Positions 17,078 through 24,742 of a DNA stretch of 40,382 nucleotides are shown here, piece by piece. Within the stretch, counting starts at the first letter, position 1. Each line of letters starts with the position of its first letter. The notes below the pieces were generated by a model, which was given only the letters and a program-made list of their open reading frames with translations, did no database searches and was not told where the DNA came from. A program made the position numbers and the translations under genes. The DNA comes from Methanoculleus sp. (GTDB taxonomy: Archaea; Halobacteriota; Methanomicrobia; Methanomicrobiales; Methanoculleaceae), in NCBI RefSeq assembly GCF_030019085.1, contig NZ_JASEFJ010000017.1:1-40382 (forward strand), read 5' to 3'.

Positions 17078-18438
17078 GAAAGCACCTCCCGAACCTCCTC
17101 CGGCGAGACCGCGATCCCGGTGATCAGTCGGAACTGTTCCACAGCCTGGTGGACGAACATCTCCGTGCCGGGTATGGCCTCGCACCCGGCCTCCCTCGCA
17201 GCCCGGATGAGAGGCGTATCCGGTGGAGTGTAGACCAGGTCAAACACGGTCATCCCCCGCTCAAGGTCGCTGGCATCAAGCAGGCTCCGGGTGTCCGGCT
17301 CCATCCCGACCGGGGTTGCGTTCAGCACCACATCGGTTTCACACCCCCTGAAATCTTCCAGTCCCCCCCAGCGGCAGTTGAACCGTTCTGCAAGTCTCTG
17401 TGCCGCATCGGCTCGCCGGGCAAGGACCGTCACCTCCATATCGAGCGAACGGAGGGCGTAGACCGCTGCGGACGCCGCACCCCCCGCACCGAGCACAACC
17501 GCCCTGGCGCCCTGCCGGTGGAGAAGCGGCGTCCGTACGCCCAGCCAGTCGGTGTTATGCCCGTAAGACCTCCCACCGCATCTGACCACGGTGTTTGCCG
17601 CACCTATTGCCGCAGCATGCTCGTCCACCTCATCCAGGTGACGCATCACATCGGTCTTGAAGGGGATGGTGACAGAGAGACCTTTTGTCGGGAGGAGGGA
17701 CGCCAGGCGGATGATCGTCCCGACGTCCGGCCACTCAAACCTCGTGTAGTGGTAGTTCATCCCGAACCGTTCAAAGAGCCGATTATAGAGGAACGGGCTC
17801 CTGCTGTGGGCACAGGGGTAACCGGCGATGCCACAGACCATCAGCCACGGATCCAGGTCGAGCATCTCCCGCAGACCGGAGAGCCCGAACCGTTCCAGGA
17901 GGAGGTCACGCTCGCACCGCTCTTCCGGCGGGATACTTTTTTCCCCGCGGAGGTCTCTGAGGATGGTGCCAGCAACCTCAACCGGTGTTCGGGAACCAGT
18001 ATCTATACAGGTATCGGCAGCGCCAAGGTAGGCGTCCTTTCGCCGGGCAAGGAGGCTTCGCACCTCCTCCTCTGGCGAGAGAGAGGTCAGCCCCGGCCGG
18101 TCGCTCCCGGCGATCCGTTTCCTTATGGCCTCCGGCGTGGCGGAGAGCAGGTAGACCCTCCCCTGCCGCCGCAGGAAGGCGACGTTCGCCGGGTCGCAGA
18201 CCGCCCCCCCGCCTGTGCTGATCACCCCCTCCACGCCCGCAAGTGACTCGATAACCTCGCGCTCCAGGGCACGGAACCGCGCTTCGCCATGCTGCCGGAA
18301 GATCTCCGGGATCGAGACCGAGGCCGTCCGCTCAACCAGTGTATCGGTGTCAAAGAAGGGCAAATCCAGTCGTTCCGCAAGGATTCGACCAACCGAGGTC
18401 TTTCCCGTCCCTCGGTAACCGATGAGCACGACCTTCAC
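17074..18438 (-). CDS. Shikimate kinase - shikimate dehydrogenase fusion
   Basis: A 454-residue bifunctional protein. Residues 1-165 form a bacterial-type (NMP-kinase fold) shikimate kinase: P-loop GYRGTGKT (7-14), D31/D33 in FFDTDTL, GGG at 76-78 and the lid-region arginine in GSDRPGL. Residues about 198-454 form AroE: the shikimate-binding SRSP (212-215), the catalytic lysine in SVTIPFK (K261), NTD (295-297), the NADP-binding GAGGAA (317-322), and NATPVGM. AroE reduces 3-dehydroshikimate and AroK phosphorylates the product, so the fusion joins consecutive steps with the later enzyme first. Many archaea instead use a GHMP-type shikimate kinase; no GHMP enzyme is present here. It overlaps aroA and aroC by four bases each. 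Confidence 0.92.
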   Translation of the reverse strand: MKVVLIGYRGTGKTSVGRILAERLDLPFFDTDTLVERTASVSIPEIFRQHGEARFRALEREVIESLAGVEGVISTGGGAVCDPANVAFLRRQGRVYLLSATPEAIRKRIAGSDRPGLTSLSPEEEVRSLLARRKDAYLGAADTCIDTGSRTPVEVAGTILRDLRGEKSIPPEERCERDLLLERFGLSGLREMLDLDPWLMVCGIAGYPCAHSRSPFLYNRLFERFGMNYHYTRFEWPDVGTIIRLASLLPTKGLSVTIPFKTDVMRHLDEVDEHAAAIGAANTVVRCGGRSYGHNTDWLGVRTPLLHRQGARAVVLGAGGAASAAVYALRSLDMEVTVLARRADAAQRLAERFNCRWGGLEDFRGCETDVVLNATPVGMEPDTRSLLDASDLERGMTVFDLVYTPPDTPLIRAAREAGCEAIPGTEMFVHQAVEQFRLITGIAVSPEEVREVLS

Positions 18439-19703
18439 AGCAACCCCTCCCCATATAGAGCTTCCCAGAACCCTGGAAATGACTTTTCCACGCAGTCAGG
18501 GTCCCGGATCACCACCCCCCCCACGGCGAGCCCGACGACGGCAAACGCCATCGCCGTCCGGTGGTCGTCGTGGGGGTTGACAGCCACGCCGTGAAGCGGT
18601 GCAGGTTTGATCCTGATGGAGTCCTCCGTCACCTCGACCCCAGCACCCATCCTGCGGAGCGTATCCGCCGTCACCGCGATGCGGTCACTCTCCTTGTAGC
18701 GGAGATGTGCCGTCCCGCGGATCGTTGTCGGCGATCCAGCCACCGCCGCCACTGCCGCCAGGGTCTGGACGGTGTCGGGGGAAGAGGACATATCGATCTC
18801 TATACCATCAAGATCGCCCGCCCGCTCAACCGTCACCGCGTCCCCACTGGATGTGACGCTGCAGCCCATCGAGACAAGAGCGTCCAGGAACCGGCGGTCA
18901 CCCTGAACGGAAACCGGGTTCAGGCCCCTTACGGTGACCCTGCCGCCGCAGATAGCCGCGATCGCAAATAGGTAGGACGCCGATGAGTAATCGCCCTCGA
19001 TCCGGTAATCCCTCCCCCGGTAAGGCACGCCGCTCTCCACACGGAACCATTCGTAGCCCTGTCGCTCAAACCTGGCACCGAATCCCTGCATCACGTCCAG
19101 TGTCAGATCCAGGTACGACCGCGAGGCAGGGAGCGCCGGGAGCGTGATCTCCACATCCTCCTCCGCGCATGGCGCTGCCATCAGGATGGACGAGACAAAC
19201 TGGCTGCTCACGCTCCCGTCGATCTCCGTCCTCCCGCCACGAAGCCTCCCGGAGATCCTGACCGGCGGGTAGCCCGGCCGACCGGGAAACACAATCTCAC
19301 CCCCGAGCCCCTCCAGCGCCCTGGCAAGGGGGCCGACAGGCCGCTCAAGCATCCTGGGACTGCCGGTCAGCACAACCGGGTGGGGGGCAAGGAGCGCCAA
19401 GGATGCAAGCAGTCGCAGTGTCGTCCCCGAGTTTCCGCAGTCGATGGTCACCTCCCCCTCTGTCTGGAAGGTGCCGCCGCAACCGGTGATAAGAATCTCT
19501 CCAGGCCGCCACTCGATCGCCACTCCGAGAACCTCAAGTCCCGCAGCGGTCAGTTCCGTATCGACCGCCCGGAGAGGGTTCGCGATACGCGTCTTCCCCT
19601 CCGCGAGCGCTCCCGCAATCAGCGCCCTGTGGGTGTAACTCTTTGAAGGCGGCGCCTCAAAGACCGCTTCGACCGGGCCGGTCCGCGAAACCCTGACCAT
19701 CAT
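18435..19703 (-). CDS. aroA: 3-phosphoshikimate 1-carboxyvinyltransferase (EPSP synthase)
   Basis: Transfers the enolpyruvyl group of PEP to shikimate 3-phosphate. It has 422 residues from the ATG at 19703. Signatures are APPSKSYTHRALIAGALAEG near the N-terminus (substrate lysine in PPSKS), DCGNSGTTLRLL, SSQFVSSILMA, and near the C-terminus LRYKESDRIAVTADTLRRMG and HDDHRTAMAFAVVGL. The frame is open to 19784, but the ATG at 19703 forms an ATGA overlap with the pheA stop and precedes the conserved N-terminus by only a few residues, so the longer form is rejected. It sits in the middle of the aro operon. Confidence 0.95.
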   Translation of the reverse strand: MMVRVSRTGPVEAVFEAPPSKSYTHRALIAGALAEGKTRIANPLRAVDTELTAAGLEVLGVAIEWRPGEILITGCGGTFQTEGEVTIDCGNSGTTLRLLASLALLAPHPVVLTGSPRMLERPVGPLARALEGLGGEIVFPGRPGYPPVRISGRLRGGRTEIDGSVSSQFVSSILMAAPCAEEDVEITLPALPASRSYLDLTLDVMQGFGARFERQGYEWFRVESGVPYRGRDYRIEGDYSSASYLFAIAAICGGRVTVRGLNPVSVQGDRRFLDALVSMGCSVTSSGDAVTVERAGDLDGIEIDMSSSPDTVQTLAAVAAVAGSPTTIRGTAHLRYKESDRIAVTADTLRRMGAGVEVTEDSIRIKPAPLHGVAVNPHDDHRTAMAFAVVGLAVGGVVIRDPDCVEKSFPGFWEALYGEGLL

Positions 19704-20494
19704 ACTCCGGGCACCTCCAGACGGGGGTAGCACCCGAGTTCTCTCACCGTTGTCATGCCACTGAGTTCCTCCTTCGCCTCCCACCAGCCTTCAGAGATCT
19801 CAAGGTCGATGAAGAAGAGGTACTTCCCCATACCCCTCCGGGACGGCCGCGACTCTATCCGGGTAAGATTGATCCCGCGTCGGGCAAAAACCCCCAGGAT
19901 ATCGGCAAGGAGACCGACCCGATCGATCTCCGGGTCAACCAGGAGACTGCACTTCGTACATCCTGCAACATCACGGGGGAGAGTAGAGATCTCGACAAAC
20001 CTGGTGGTGTTGTCCTTCCGGTTCTGAACGTCCCTCAAGGCGATCGGGAGGCCGTAGATCAGCGCCGCCATCTCTGATACTATGGCACCGGCGTTCTCGT
20101 TTCGTTGCATCGCAACCGCACTCGCAGCGTTGCTGCTCGTGTGAACGACTTCCACCCCGAGATCGTCGAGGAAGAGGGAACACTGCTCGTGTGTCTGAGG
20201 ATGGGCGTAGATGACCGAGAGGCGCGAAGGATCGCCCCGCGCCGCAAGGTGATGGCGAACGGGCATGTAGGCCTCGGCGGTGATCGAGACCCCAAACTCC
20301 ATCAACCCCTGGAGCGTCTCCCCCACGCCTCCGGCCTCCGAGTTCTCGATCGGCACAAGCCCGCTGCCCGAACCGGTCGCCACCCCGGAAATGATCGAAC
20401 GGATCGTCGGCATGAGTTTGATATCGTCGCCGTATAGTCGTGTTGCAAGGTCGTGGCTGACCGTGCCGGCCGGTCCGAGCGTCAGGACGGTCAT
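19700..20494 (-). CDS. pheA: Prephenate dehydratase with ACT domain
   Basis: Converts prephenate to phenylpyruvate for phenylalanine synthesis. It has 264 residues. The catalytic domain shows LGPAGTVSHDLA at the N-terminus, VPIENSEAGGVGET, and the threonine-containing DNTTRFVEIS near residue 165. The C-terminal ACT domain (about 180-262) carries the ESRPSRRGMGKYLFFID segment, where phenylalanine normally binds for feedback inhibition. There is no fused chorismate mutase domain. It overlaps tyrA and aroA by four bases each. Confidence 0.93.
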   Translation of the reverse strand: MTVLTLGPAGTVSHDLATRLYGDDIKLMPTIRSIISGVATGSGSGLVPIENSEAGGVGETLQGLMEFGVSITAEAYMPVRHHLAARGDPSRLSVIYAHPQTHEQCSLFLDDLGVEVVHTSSNAASAVAMQRNENAGAIVSEMAALIYGLPIALRDVQNRKDNTTRFVEISTLPRDVAGCTKCSLLVDPEIDRVGLLADILGVFARRGINLTRIESRPSRRGMGKYLFFIDLEISEGWWEAKEELSGMTTVRELGCYPRLEVPGV

Positions 20495-21318
20495 CGACCG
20501 CCCACCACGTGGTTGATGAGGTCGTCAGTCTCTTCGGTTGCAGACTTCAGGTAAGAGGTGTAATGCCCGGCATTGGCGGCAAAGAACTCCTGGAACCGAT
20601 CGGCATCCCCGGCCTCTACGATCTCCCGGAGCGCCATGACCGCCTCCTCAAACCTGGCGAGCACCTCCGGTATGGCCGGGTTCATCTGGAGGATATCCCC
20701 GTAGAGGCCGGCGTCCTGGGCAAGGATCCGTCCAACCAGCCCCATCTCGATCCTGTATATGGGGCTTGTGAATCGGAGAGACTCCGCAACGTCAGTTCCT
20801 GTCCGTCGGATGGCCTCAGCCTTTGCGAGCGTCACAAAGTGGGTAAGACCCTGGATCACTGCCATCATCAGGTCGTGGTCTTCCGCTGTTGAGATGGTGA
20901 TCTCCGCCCCCTGCTCACGAAAGACCGAGAGGAGAGTATCGAGGGTCTCCTGGCGGCATCGAGCCGGGGTTGCAACGATCGTCTGACCCCGTAACGACGC
21001 GACGCCGGGCCCGAACATCGGGTGAAGCCCGATCACTTCTGCACTGGAGGTAAGCATTGCCCGGACCGGTTCGACCTTGAGGGAGGTGAGATCGCAGAAG
21101 ATCTGGTCCTCCGAGAGCAGCGGTGCGATCTCGCGTATCACCTCCACGGTGACGCGGATCGGCACCGAGACCATCACAAGGTCTGCTGTCTCCGCAACAT
21201 CCCGGTTCGTGAGTTCTGTCCTCCTCCCGGAGACGACCGTCTCCCAGCCCGCGGCCTGAAAGACACCTTCAAAAAACCGCCCCATCTGACCCGTGCCGCC
21301 GATGATACCTGCAATCAT
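20491..21318 (-). CDS. tyrA: Prephenate dehydrogenase
   Basis: Oxidises prephenate to 4-hydroxyphenylpyruvate for tyrosine synthesis. It has 275 residues. The N-terminal Rossmann motif is GIIGGTGQMGRFF (about 4-16). The conserved DLTSLKVEPV, LHPMFGPGV (with the substrate histidine) and HDLMMAVIQGLTHF segments follow, then the helical dimerisation domain. There is no chorismate mutase or ACT domain. The start is 4 bases after the 3-dehydroquinate synthase II stop, and the end overlaps pheA. Confidence 0.9.
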   Translation of the reverse strand: MIAGIIGGTGQMGRFFEGVFQAAGWETVVSGRRTELTNRDVAETADLVMVSVPIRVTVEVIREIAPLLSEDQIFCDLTSLKVEPVRAMLTSSAEVIGLHPMFGPGVASLRGQTIVATPARCRQETLDTLLSVFREQGAEITISTAEDHDLMMAVIQGLTHFVTLAKAEAIRRTGTDVAESLRFTSPIYRIEMGLVGRILAQDAGLYGDILQMNPAIPEVLARFEEAVMALREIVEAGDADRFQEFFAANAGHYTSYLKSATEETDDLINHVVGGR

Positions 21319-21322
21319 GCCC

Positions 21323-22309
21323 TCACTTCTCCATGATAGTCTCGGCGACGGCTATCCCGAAGTGTCGCCCGCCCTCCGCCAGACTGCCGAGCACCCGGTC
21401 ACCCACCGCCAGCGCGGCTACGGATATGGGCGTGCCATCTTCTCTCACAAGACGGATAGTCTCGGCGTTCTGGAGTACCAGACTCGCCTTCGCCTCTCCT
21501 GACCTCGCCTCCACAAGGAGGAGAGGACGGCGCTCGATCTTCAGCCTGCCGACAACCGCCTCGTGGCTCTCCCCCGAGTGCTCCACGATCAGCACCCGGT
21601 CACCCACCGAGAGGTCAGAGAGGTATGCGGTCTTGCCGTCGGGCAGGAGAGTGTAAGCGTGCACCGCTCCGGCGTTCACCCTGAACGGCCGGGGCGCCAC
21701 ATAGGGGTTTTCCAGGGTCTCCGGGTGCACCAGCAGGAACGCCGATGAGGTGTTTCCGACGAGCATCCCCTCTCCATCCGCCAGGATTGAACAGGTATCC
21801 ACACATACCCGGTCGCCCATCCCGACAGGGATGATCCGGGTCACCTCGAATGGGACGAGGGGGACTGGCGCGGTTGAACCGGCGATCACCTCTGCCACCC
21901 GCCGGATCTCCTCCGGGTCATCGGTTGAAAGCAGGATCCCCGCCACACCACGCTCAAGGACGGTCAGGGCGACCTTCGCCTCCTCGACGTTCGAGACTGC
22001 AGCGATGATCCTCCCCGACTGCGCAACCAGGTTCTCCAGGGGGATCACCGTCCAGTCCCGTGTCCTGACGATCACCTGGCCCTGCCGGGAAAGCCGGACT
22101 GCCTCCTCCTCGGAATCTTTGTCAACTATCTCAACCTCAAAGACGTCTCTCCCGGGAACCAGGTCACCGTCAGGTGCGACCGTCCTAACGCGCCCGAGTT
22201 CCCGAACGCGTTCCGGATCATCGACGAGAAGGGCATCTGCCCCGCTCTCGATCGCCGTGGTCGCGAGGTCTTTTCTCCAGGGCCGGAGATCAACCCAGAA
22301 CAACTTCAT
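21323..22309 (-). CDS. 3-dehydroquinate synthase II (archaeal AroB')
   Basis: Archaeal enzyme that oxidatively deaminates and cyclises 2-amino-3,7-dideoxy-D-threo-hept-6-ulosonate (ADTH) to 3-dehydroquinate, replacing bacterial AroB. It has 328 residues, the usual length. Family segments seen are FWVDLRPWRKDLATTAIESGADALLV at the N-terminus, IPLENLVAQ, GVAGILLSTDD, the GMGDRVCVDTCSILADGEGMLVGNTSSAFLLVHPE core, and FRVNAGAVHAYTLLPDGKTAYLSDL. It overlaps the upstream ADTH synthase by four bases, matching consecutive steps. Confidence 0.94.
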   Translation of the reverse strand: MKLFWVDLRPWRKDLATTAIESGADALLVDDPERVRELGRVRTVAPDGDLVPGRDVFEVEIVDKDSEEEAVRLSRQGQVIVRTRDWTVIPLENLVAQSGRIIAAVSNVEEAKVALTVLERGVAGILLSTDDPEEIRRVAEVIAGSTAPVPLVPFEVTRIIPVGMGDRVCVDTCSILADGEGMLVGNTSSAFLLVHPETLENPYVAPRPFRVNAGAVHAYTLLPDGKTAYLSDLSVGDRVLIVEHSGESHEAVVGRLKIERRPLLLVEARSGEAKASLVLQNAETIRLVREDGTPISVAALAVGDRVLGSLAEGGRHFGIAVAETIMEK

Positions 22310-23091
22310 TGCTCCGTCCCCAGGGCTTCGGTTGGACTTACACCCTCATGCACCACCCGGCAGACCGCGGCCACGAACCGTGCGGTATCATGGCGCTGGA
22401 AAGCGTTCCTACCCATGCAGACCCCCGCAGCACCAGCGTCAACGGCGTCCCGAATGGTTGTGAGCGTCTCAAGGTCACCCCCCTTCTCGCCTCCGGCGAT
22501 CAGGACGGGTACCGAACACGCGGCAGTGATCTGCCGAAACGAGGCAGGATCCCCGGTGTAGTTCGTCTTGATCAGGTCGGCACCGAGCTCCTCGGCGACG
22601 CGGACACAGTGCCCGACCGCCTGCGGCGATACAGGATCGATCCCTTTGCCGCGTGGATAGATCATGATCAGCAGCGGCATACCCCAGCGGTTGCAGTCCC
22701 TGACCACTTCGCCCGCCGATTCTATCATCCGCGACTCGTTCGGCGCGCCAAGGTTGATGTGGATCGAGATACCGTCGGCGCCGAGCGCAACCGCCTCTTC
22801 CACGGTGCATACAAGCACCTTGTCGTTTGGATCAGGGTTCAGCGAGGTGCTTGCGGATAGGTGGACGATGAGCCCGATATCCTTTCCACTCTTCCGATGC
22901 CCCCCCTTAACCATGCCTTTGTGGAGGACGATGGCGTTTGCACCCCCTTCGCTCACGGCGTTGACGGTTTCTGGCATGTTGCGGAGCCCCTCGATCTGCC
23001 CCATCGTGAACCCGTGATCCATTGGGATGATCACGGAGCAACCGGTGTTCCGGTTCATAATTCTCTCAAGCCTGATCTCTTTTCCGATCAT
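22306..23091 (-). CDS. 2-amino-3,7-dideoxy-D-threo-hept-6-ulosonate (ADTH) synthase
   Basis: Class I aldolase-type enzyme (AroA', MJ0400 family) that joins aspartate semialdehyde to a ketose-derived unit to give ADTH, the first committed step of the archaeal aromatic pathway. It has 261 residues. Features are [15 protein letters not shown], the PMDHGFTMG loop, [16 protein letters not shown], the YPRGKG segment and the Schiff-base lysine in ADLIKTNYTGDP. Its product feeds the next gene. A paralog with the same motifs precedes it (23097-23888). I assign the synthase role to this copy because it is the one overlapping the DHQ synthase II gene, but the two roles could be swapped. Confidence 0.85.
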   Translation of the reverse strand: MIGKEIRLERIMNRNTGCSVIIPMDHGFTMGQIEGLRNMPETVNAVSEGGANAIVLHKGMVKGGHRKSGKDIGLIVHLSASTSLNPDPNDKVLVCTVEEAVALGADGISIHINLGAPNESRMIESAGEVVRDCNRWGMPLLIMIYPRGKGIDPVSPQAVGHCVRVAEELGADLIKTNYTGDPASFRQITAACSVPVLIAGGEKGGDLETLTTIRDAVDAGAAGVCMGRNAFQRHDTARFVAAVCRVVHEGVSPTEALGTEQ

Positions 23092-23096
23092 GGTTA

Positions 23097-23888
23097 TCAG
23101 ACTCTTAGAATCTCCATCGCTTCATCTGCTGACCGCCCCCCATGGACGATCATTGCTGCGGCGCGGATGAGGCGGTCGGGCGCCGGGTGCTGGAAGGCGT
23201 TCCTCCCGATCGATATCCCGGCAGCTCCACCATTCATTGCGCCTTCCACCAGATCCAGGATCGCACGCTCATCGGTCTTTGAACCCCCCGCGACCACGAC
23301 TGGCACCGGGCACCCCCGGGTCACCTCACGGAACGAGTCAGGATCCCCGGTGTAGACCGTCTTGACTATATCGGCACCGAGTTCCGCTGCCACGCGGGCC
23401 GCAAGTTTGACGCTCTCGAGATCGTGCTCATCTGCGATCTTCCTGCCCCTGGGGTACATCATCGCAAGGAGCGGCATCCCCCACTCTATGCACTCAACCG
23501 CGATCCTGCCCAGATCCTGGAGCATCCGTGCTTCCGAGTCAGCACCAACGTTGATGTGCACCGAGACTCCGTCAGCACCCATCTTCATGGCGTTTGTGAC
23601 CGTGTTGACGAGAACCTTATCGTTTGGGTCAGGACCAATGCTGGTGCTCGCAGAGAGATGCATGATCAGACCCACATCACGACCGTGCCGGCGGTGACCG
23701 TGCAGAGCAAGTCCGAGGTGCCCGATCACAGCGTTTGCTCCGCCTTCAGCAACCAGATCGATCGTCTTCTCAACATCGATCAGCCCCGGGATGGGGCCGA
23801 GCGTCACCCCGTGGTCGAGCGGCACGATGATGGTCCTGCCGGTGTTTCGATCCATAATACGTTCCAGACGAATCTCTTTACCTCTCAT
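23097..23888 (-). CDS. Archaeal class I aldolase paralog (fructose-bisphosphate aldolase / ADTH synthase family)
   Basis: A 263-residue paralog of the following gene, with the same landmarks: [46 protein letters not shown], and the Schiff-base lysine in [12 protein letters not shown]. In Methanocaldococcus one paralog of this family (MJ1585) is the aldolase that generates 6-deoxy-5-ketofructose 1-phosphate, the ketose donor for ADTH synthase. Its position as first gene of the aro operon suggests that supply role, but fructose-bisphosphate aldolase or a second ADTH synthase is possible. Of two in-frame ATGs (23894, 23888) I chose 23888, because the strong GGGAGGAG lies about 9 bases before it and only 3 before the other. 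The next gene starts 5 bases after its stop. Confidence 0.82.
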   Translation of the reverse strand: MRGKEIRLERIMDRNTGRTIIVPLDHGVTLGPIPGLIDVEKTIDLVAEGGANAVIGHLGLALHGHRRHGRDVGLIMHLSASTSIGPDPNDKVLVNTVTNAMKMGADGVSVHINVGADSEARMLQDLGRIAVECIEWGMPLLAMMYPRGRKIADEHDLESVKLAARVAAELGADIVKTVYTGDPDSFREVTRGCPVPVVVAGGSKTDERAILDLVEGAMNGGAAGISIGRNAFQHPAPDRLIRAAAMIVHGGRSADEAMEILRV

Positions 23889-23940
23889 AACCATTCTCCT
23901 CCCGGAATTTGATGATACGGTCTTTTCCGGGAAAGATCAA

Positions 23941-23963
23941 AACTGGCTAAACCAGTTAAAATA
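23941..23963 (-). promoter_or_regulatory. aro operon promoter with palindromic operator
   Basis: On the minus strand a TATTTTAA box (23956-23963) is followed at once by a palindrome with arms AACTGG and CCAGTT around a 5-base spacer (23941-23957). The box predicts initiation near 23933, giving a leader of about 45 bases with a GGGAGGAG ribosome site before the start at 23888. A repressor on the palindrome would cover the TATA box edge and the start site. The binding protein is unknown. Confidence 0.5.
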
Positions 23964-24120
23964 GCGATAGATACCTGCCGCTCCGCTGTTATGGGGATCG
24001 GCGGTAAAAAATCGGCGAATTACTCCTGCGCAGGTGATGGCAACTCCGTTAACCGGGGTAAAAGCGGTCACCGGCGAAAAAACATTCACCACGCATTGGA
24101 AGTAGCATTATCTGTTCATG

Positions 24121-24212
24121 TATAAAAACATGCCGATACCCCCTCGGGCGAGAGTCAGGAGCACCCCGTCCGGGCCAATAATGTGGGAATGGCTTATTTC
24201 CGACTCTTTTTA
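24121..24212 (+). ncRNA. Possible small RNA with closing stem and T-tract
   Basis: TATAAAAA at 24121-24128 would start transcription near 24150. From there AGAGTC (24151-24156) can pair with GACTCT (24202-24207), which runs directly into a T5 tract and so resembles a closed 60-base RNA with its terminator. Inside, GGGAA (24185-24189) can pair with TTTCC (24197-24201). The 3' half overlaps the last codons of the aMBF1 gene on the other strand. The alternative is that this is simply the 3' processing or termination region of aMBF1, whose strand reads TTTTTATA here. Confidence 0.25.
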
Positions 24213-24685
24213 AAGGAAATAACATCTCCGACGGTCGTTGTCACCCGGCCAGGTCCCCCTGTGGAGGTGGAGTCTTCACCCGAGTCTATCAATCTGATAT
24301 TGAGCGCCTTCTCAAGTTTCTGCCGGACATCATCCTCGGGGATGAGGTCCCCCTTCTCGATCTTCTTGATCAGGAGCTCGCGTTCCTTGATCGCCTGTGC
24401 AAGGTCAAGCGTGGACCAGCCTCGCTCTTCACGGGCCGCGCGGATCCGGTTCGTGTAATCCTCGACCAGTTCGCCTTCCATCAGGTCAAAGACATCTCTG
24501 GATCTCCGCCGGGGGGTTTGTGGAGCAGCGAACCCCTGTGTCTTCTGCGAACCAACACTCTGGCGTGGTTGCTGGACTTCTGTACCGTATTTTGCACATC
24601 GAGCGCAGACGCGGAGTTCCGCCCCTTCGATCTTGATGATTTTCGACTGTCCCTGGATGGGAGCACCGCATAGTTCACACTGCAT
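24194..24685 (-). CDS. aMBF1, archaeal multiprotein bridging factor 1 homolog
   Basis: A 163-residue protein with an N-terminal zinc ribbon (CELCG at residues 3-7 and CARCAKYG near 29-36) and a C-terminal Cro/CI-type helix-turn-helix (RIRAAREERGWSTLDLAQAIKERELLIKKIEKG). This is the archaeal MBF1 architecture; the protein is a ribosome- and translation-associated HTH protein in archaea. The linker is rich in Q, S and R. The frame is open to a TTG at 24700. The ATG at 24685 directly precedes the zinc ribbon and is preferred. It is divergent from PAN with 57 bases between start codons. Confidence 0.9.
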   Translation of the reverse strand: MQCELCGAPIQGQSKIIKIEGAELRVCARCAKYGTEVQQPRQSVGSQKTQGFAAPQTPRRRSRDVFDLMEGELVEDYTNRIRAAREERGWSTLDLAQAIKERELLIKKIEKGDLIPEDDVRQKLEKALNIRLIDSGEDSTSTGGPGRVTTTVGDVISFKKSRK

Positions 24686-24742
24686 AACTCTCGCAAACAA
24701 CTTTATATTTATTTTAACCTATATAATTAATCGAGGGGACAT
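24686..24742. promoter_or_regulatory. Divergent promoter of aMBF1 and PAN
   Basis: The region is almost entirely A/T from 24702 to 24731. AAATATAAAG on the minus strand lies 16-28 bases before the aMBF1 ATG. CCTATATAATTA at 24718-24729 and TATTTATTTTAA at about 24706-24717 are plus-strand TATA candidates for PAN. GAGGGGAC just before the PAN ATG is a possible ribosome site. Confidence 0.45.

Noticed and set aside
17078-17185. N-terminal extension of chorismate synthase
   Set aside because: The extension lies inside the AroK-AroE gene in another frame and has no family similarity; the ATGA overlap at 17077 gives the normal start.
17149-18246. Long plus-strand reading frame (365 codons) opposite the shikimate kinase-dehydrogenase gene
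   Set aside because: It mirrors a well-conserved minus-strand gene. Its translation shows no family motif, and such antisense frames are expected in GC-rich DNA.
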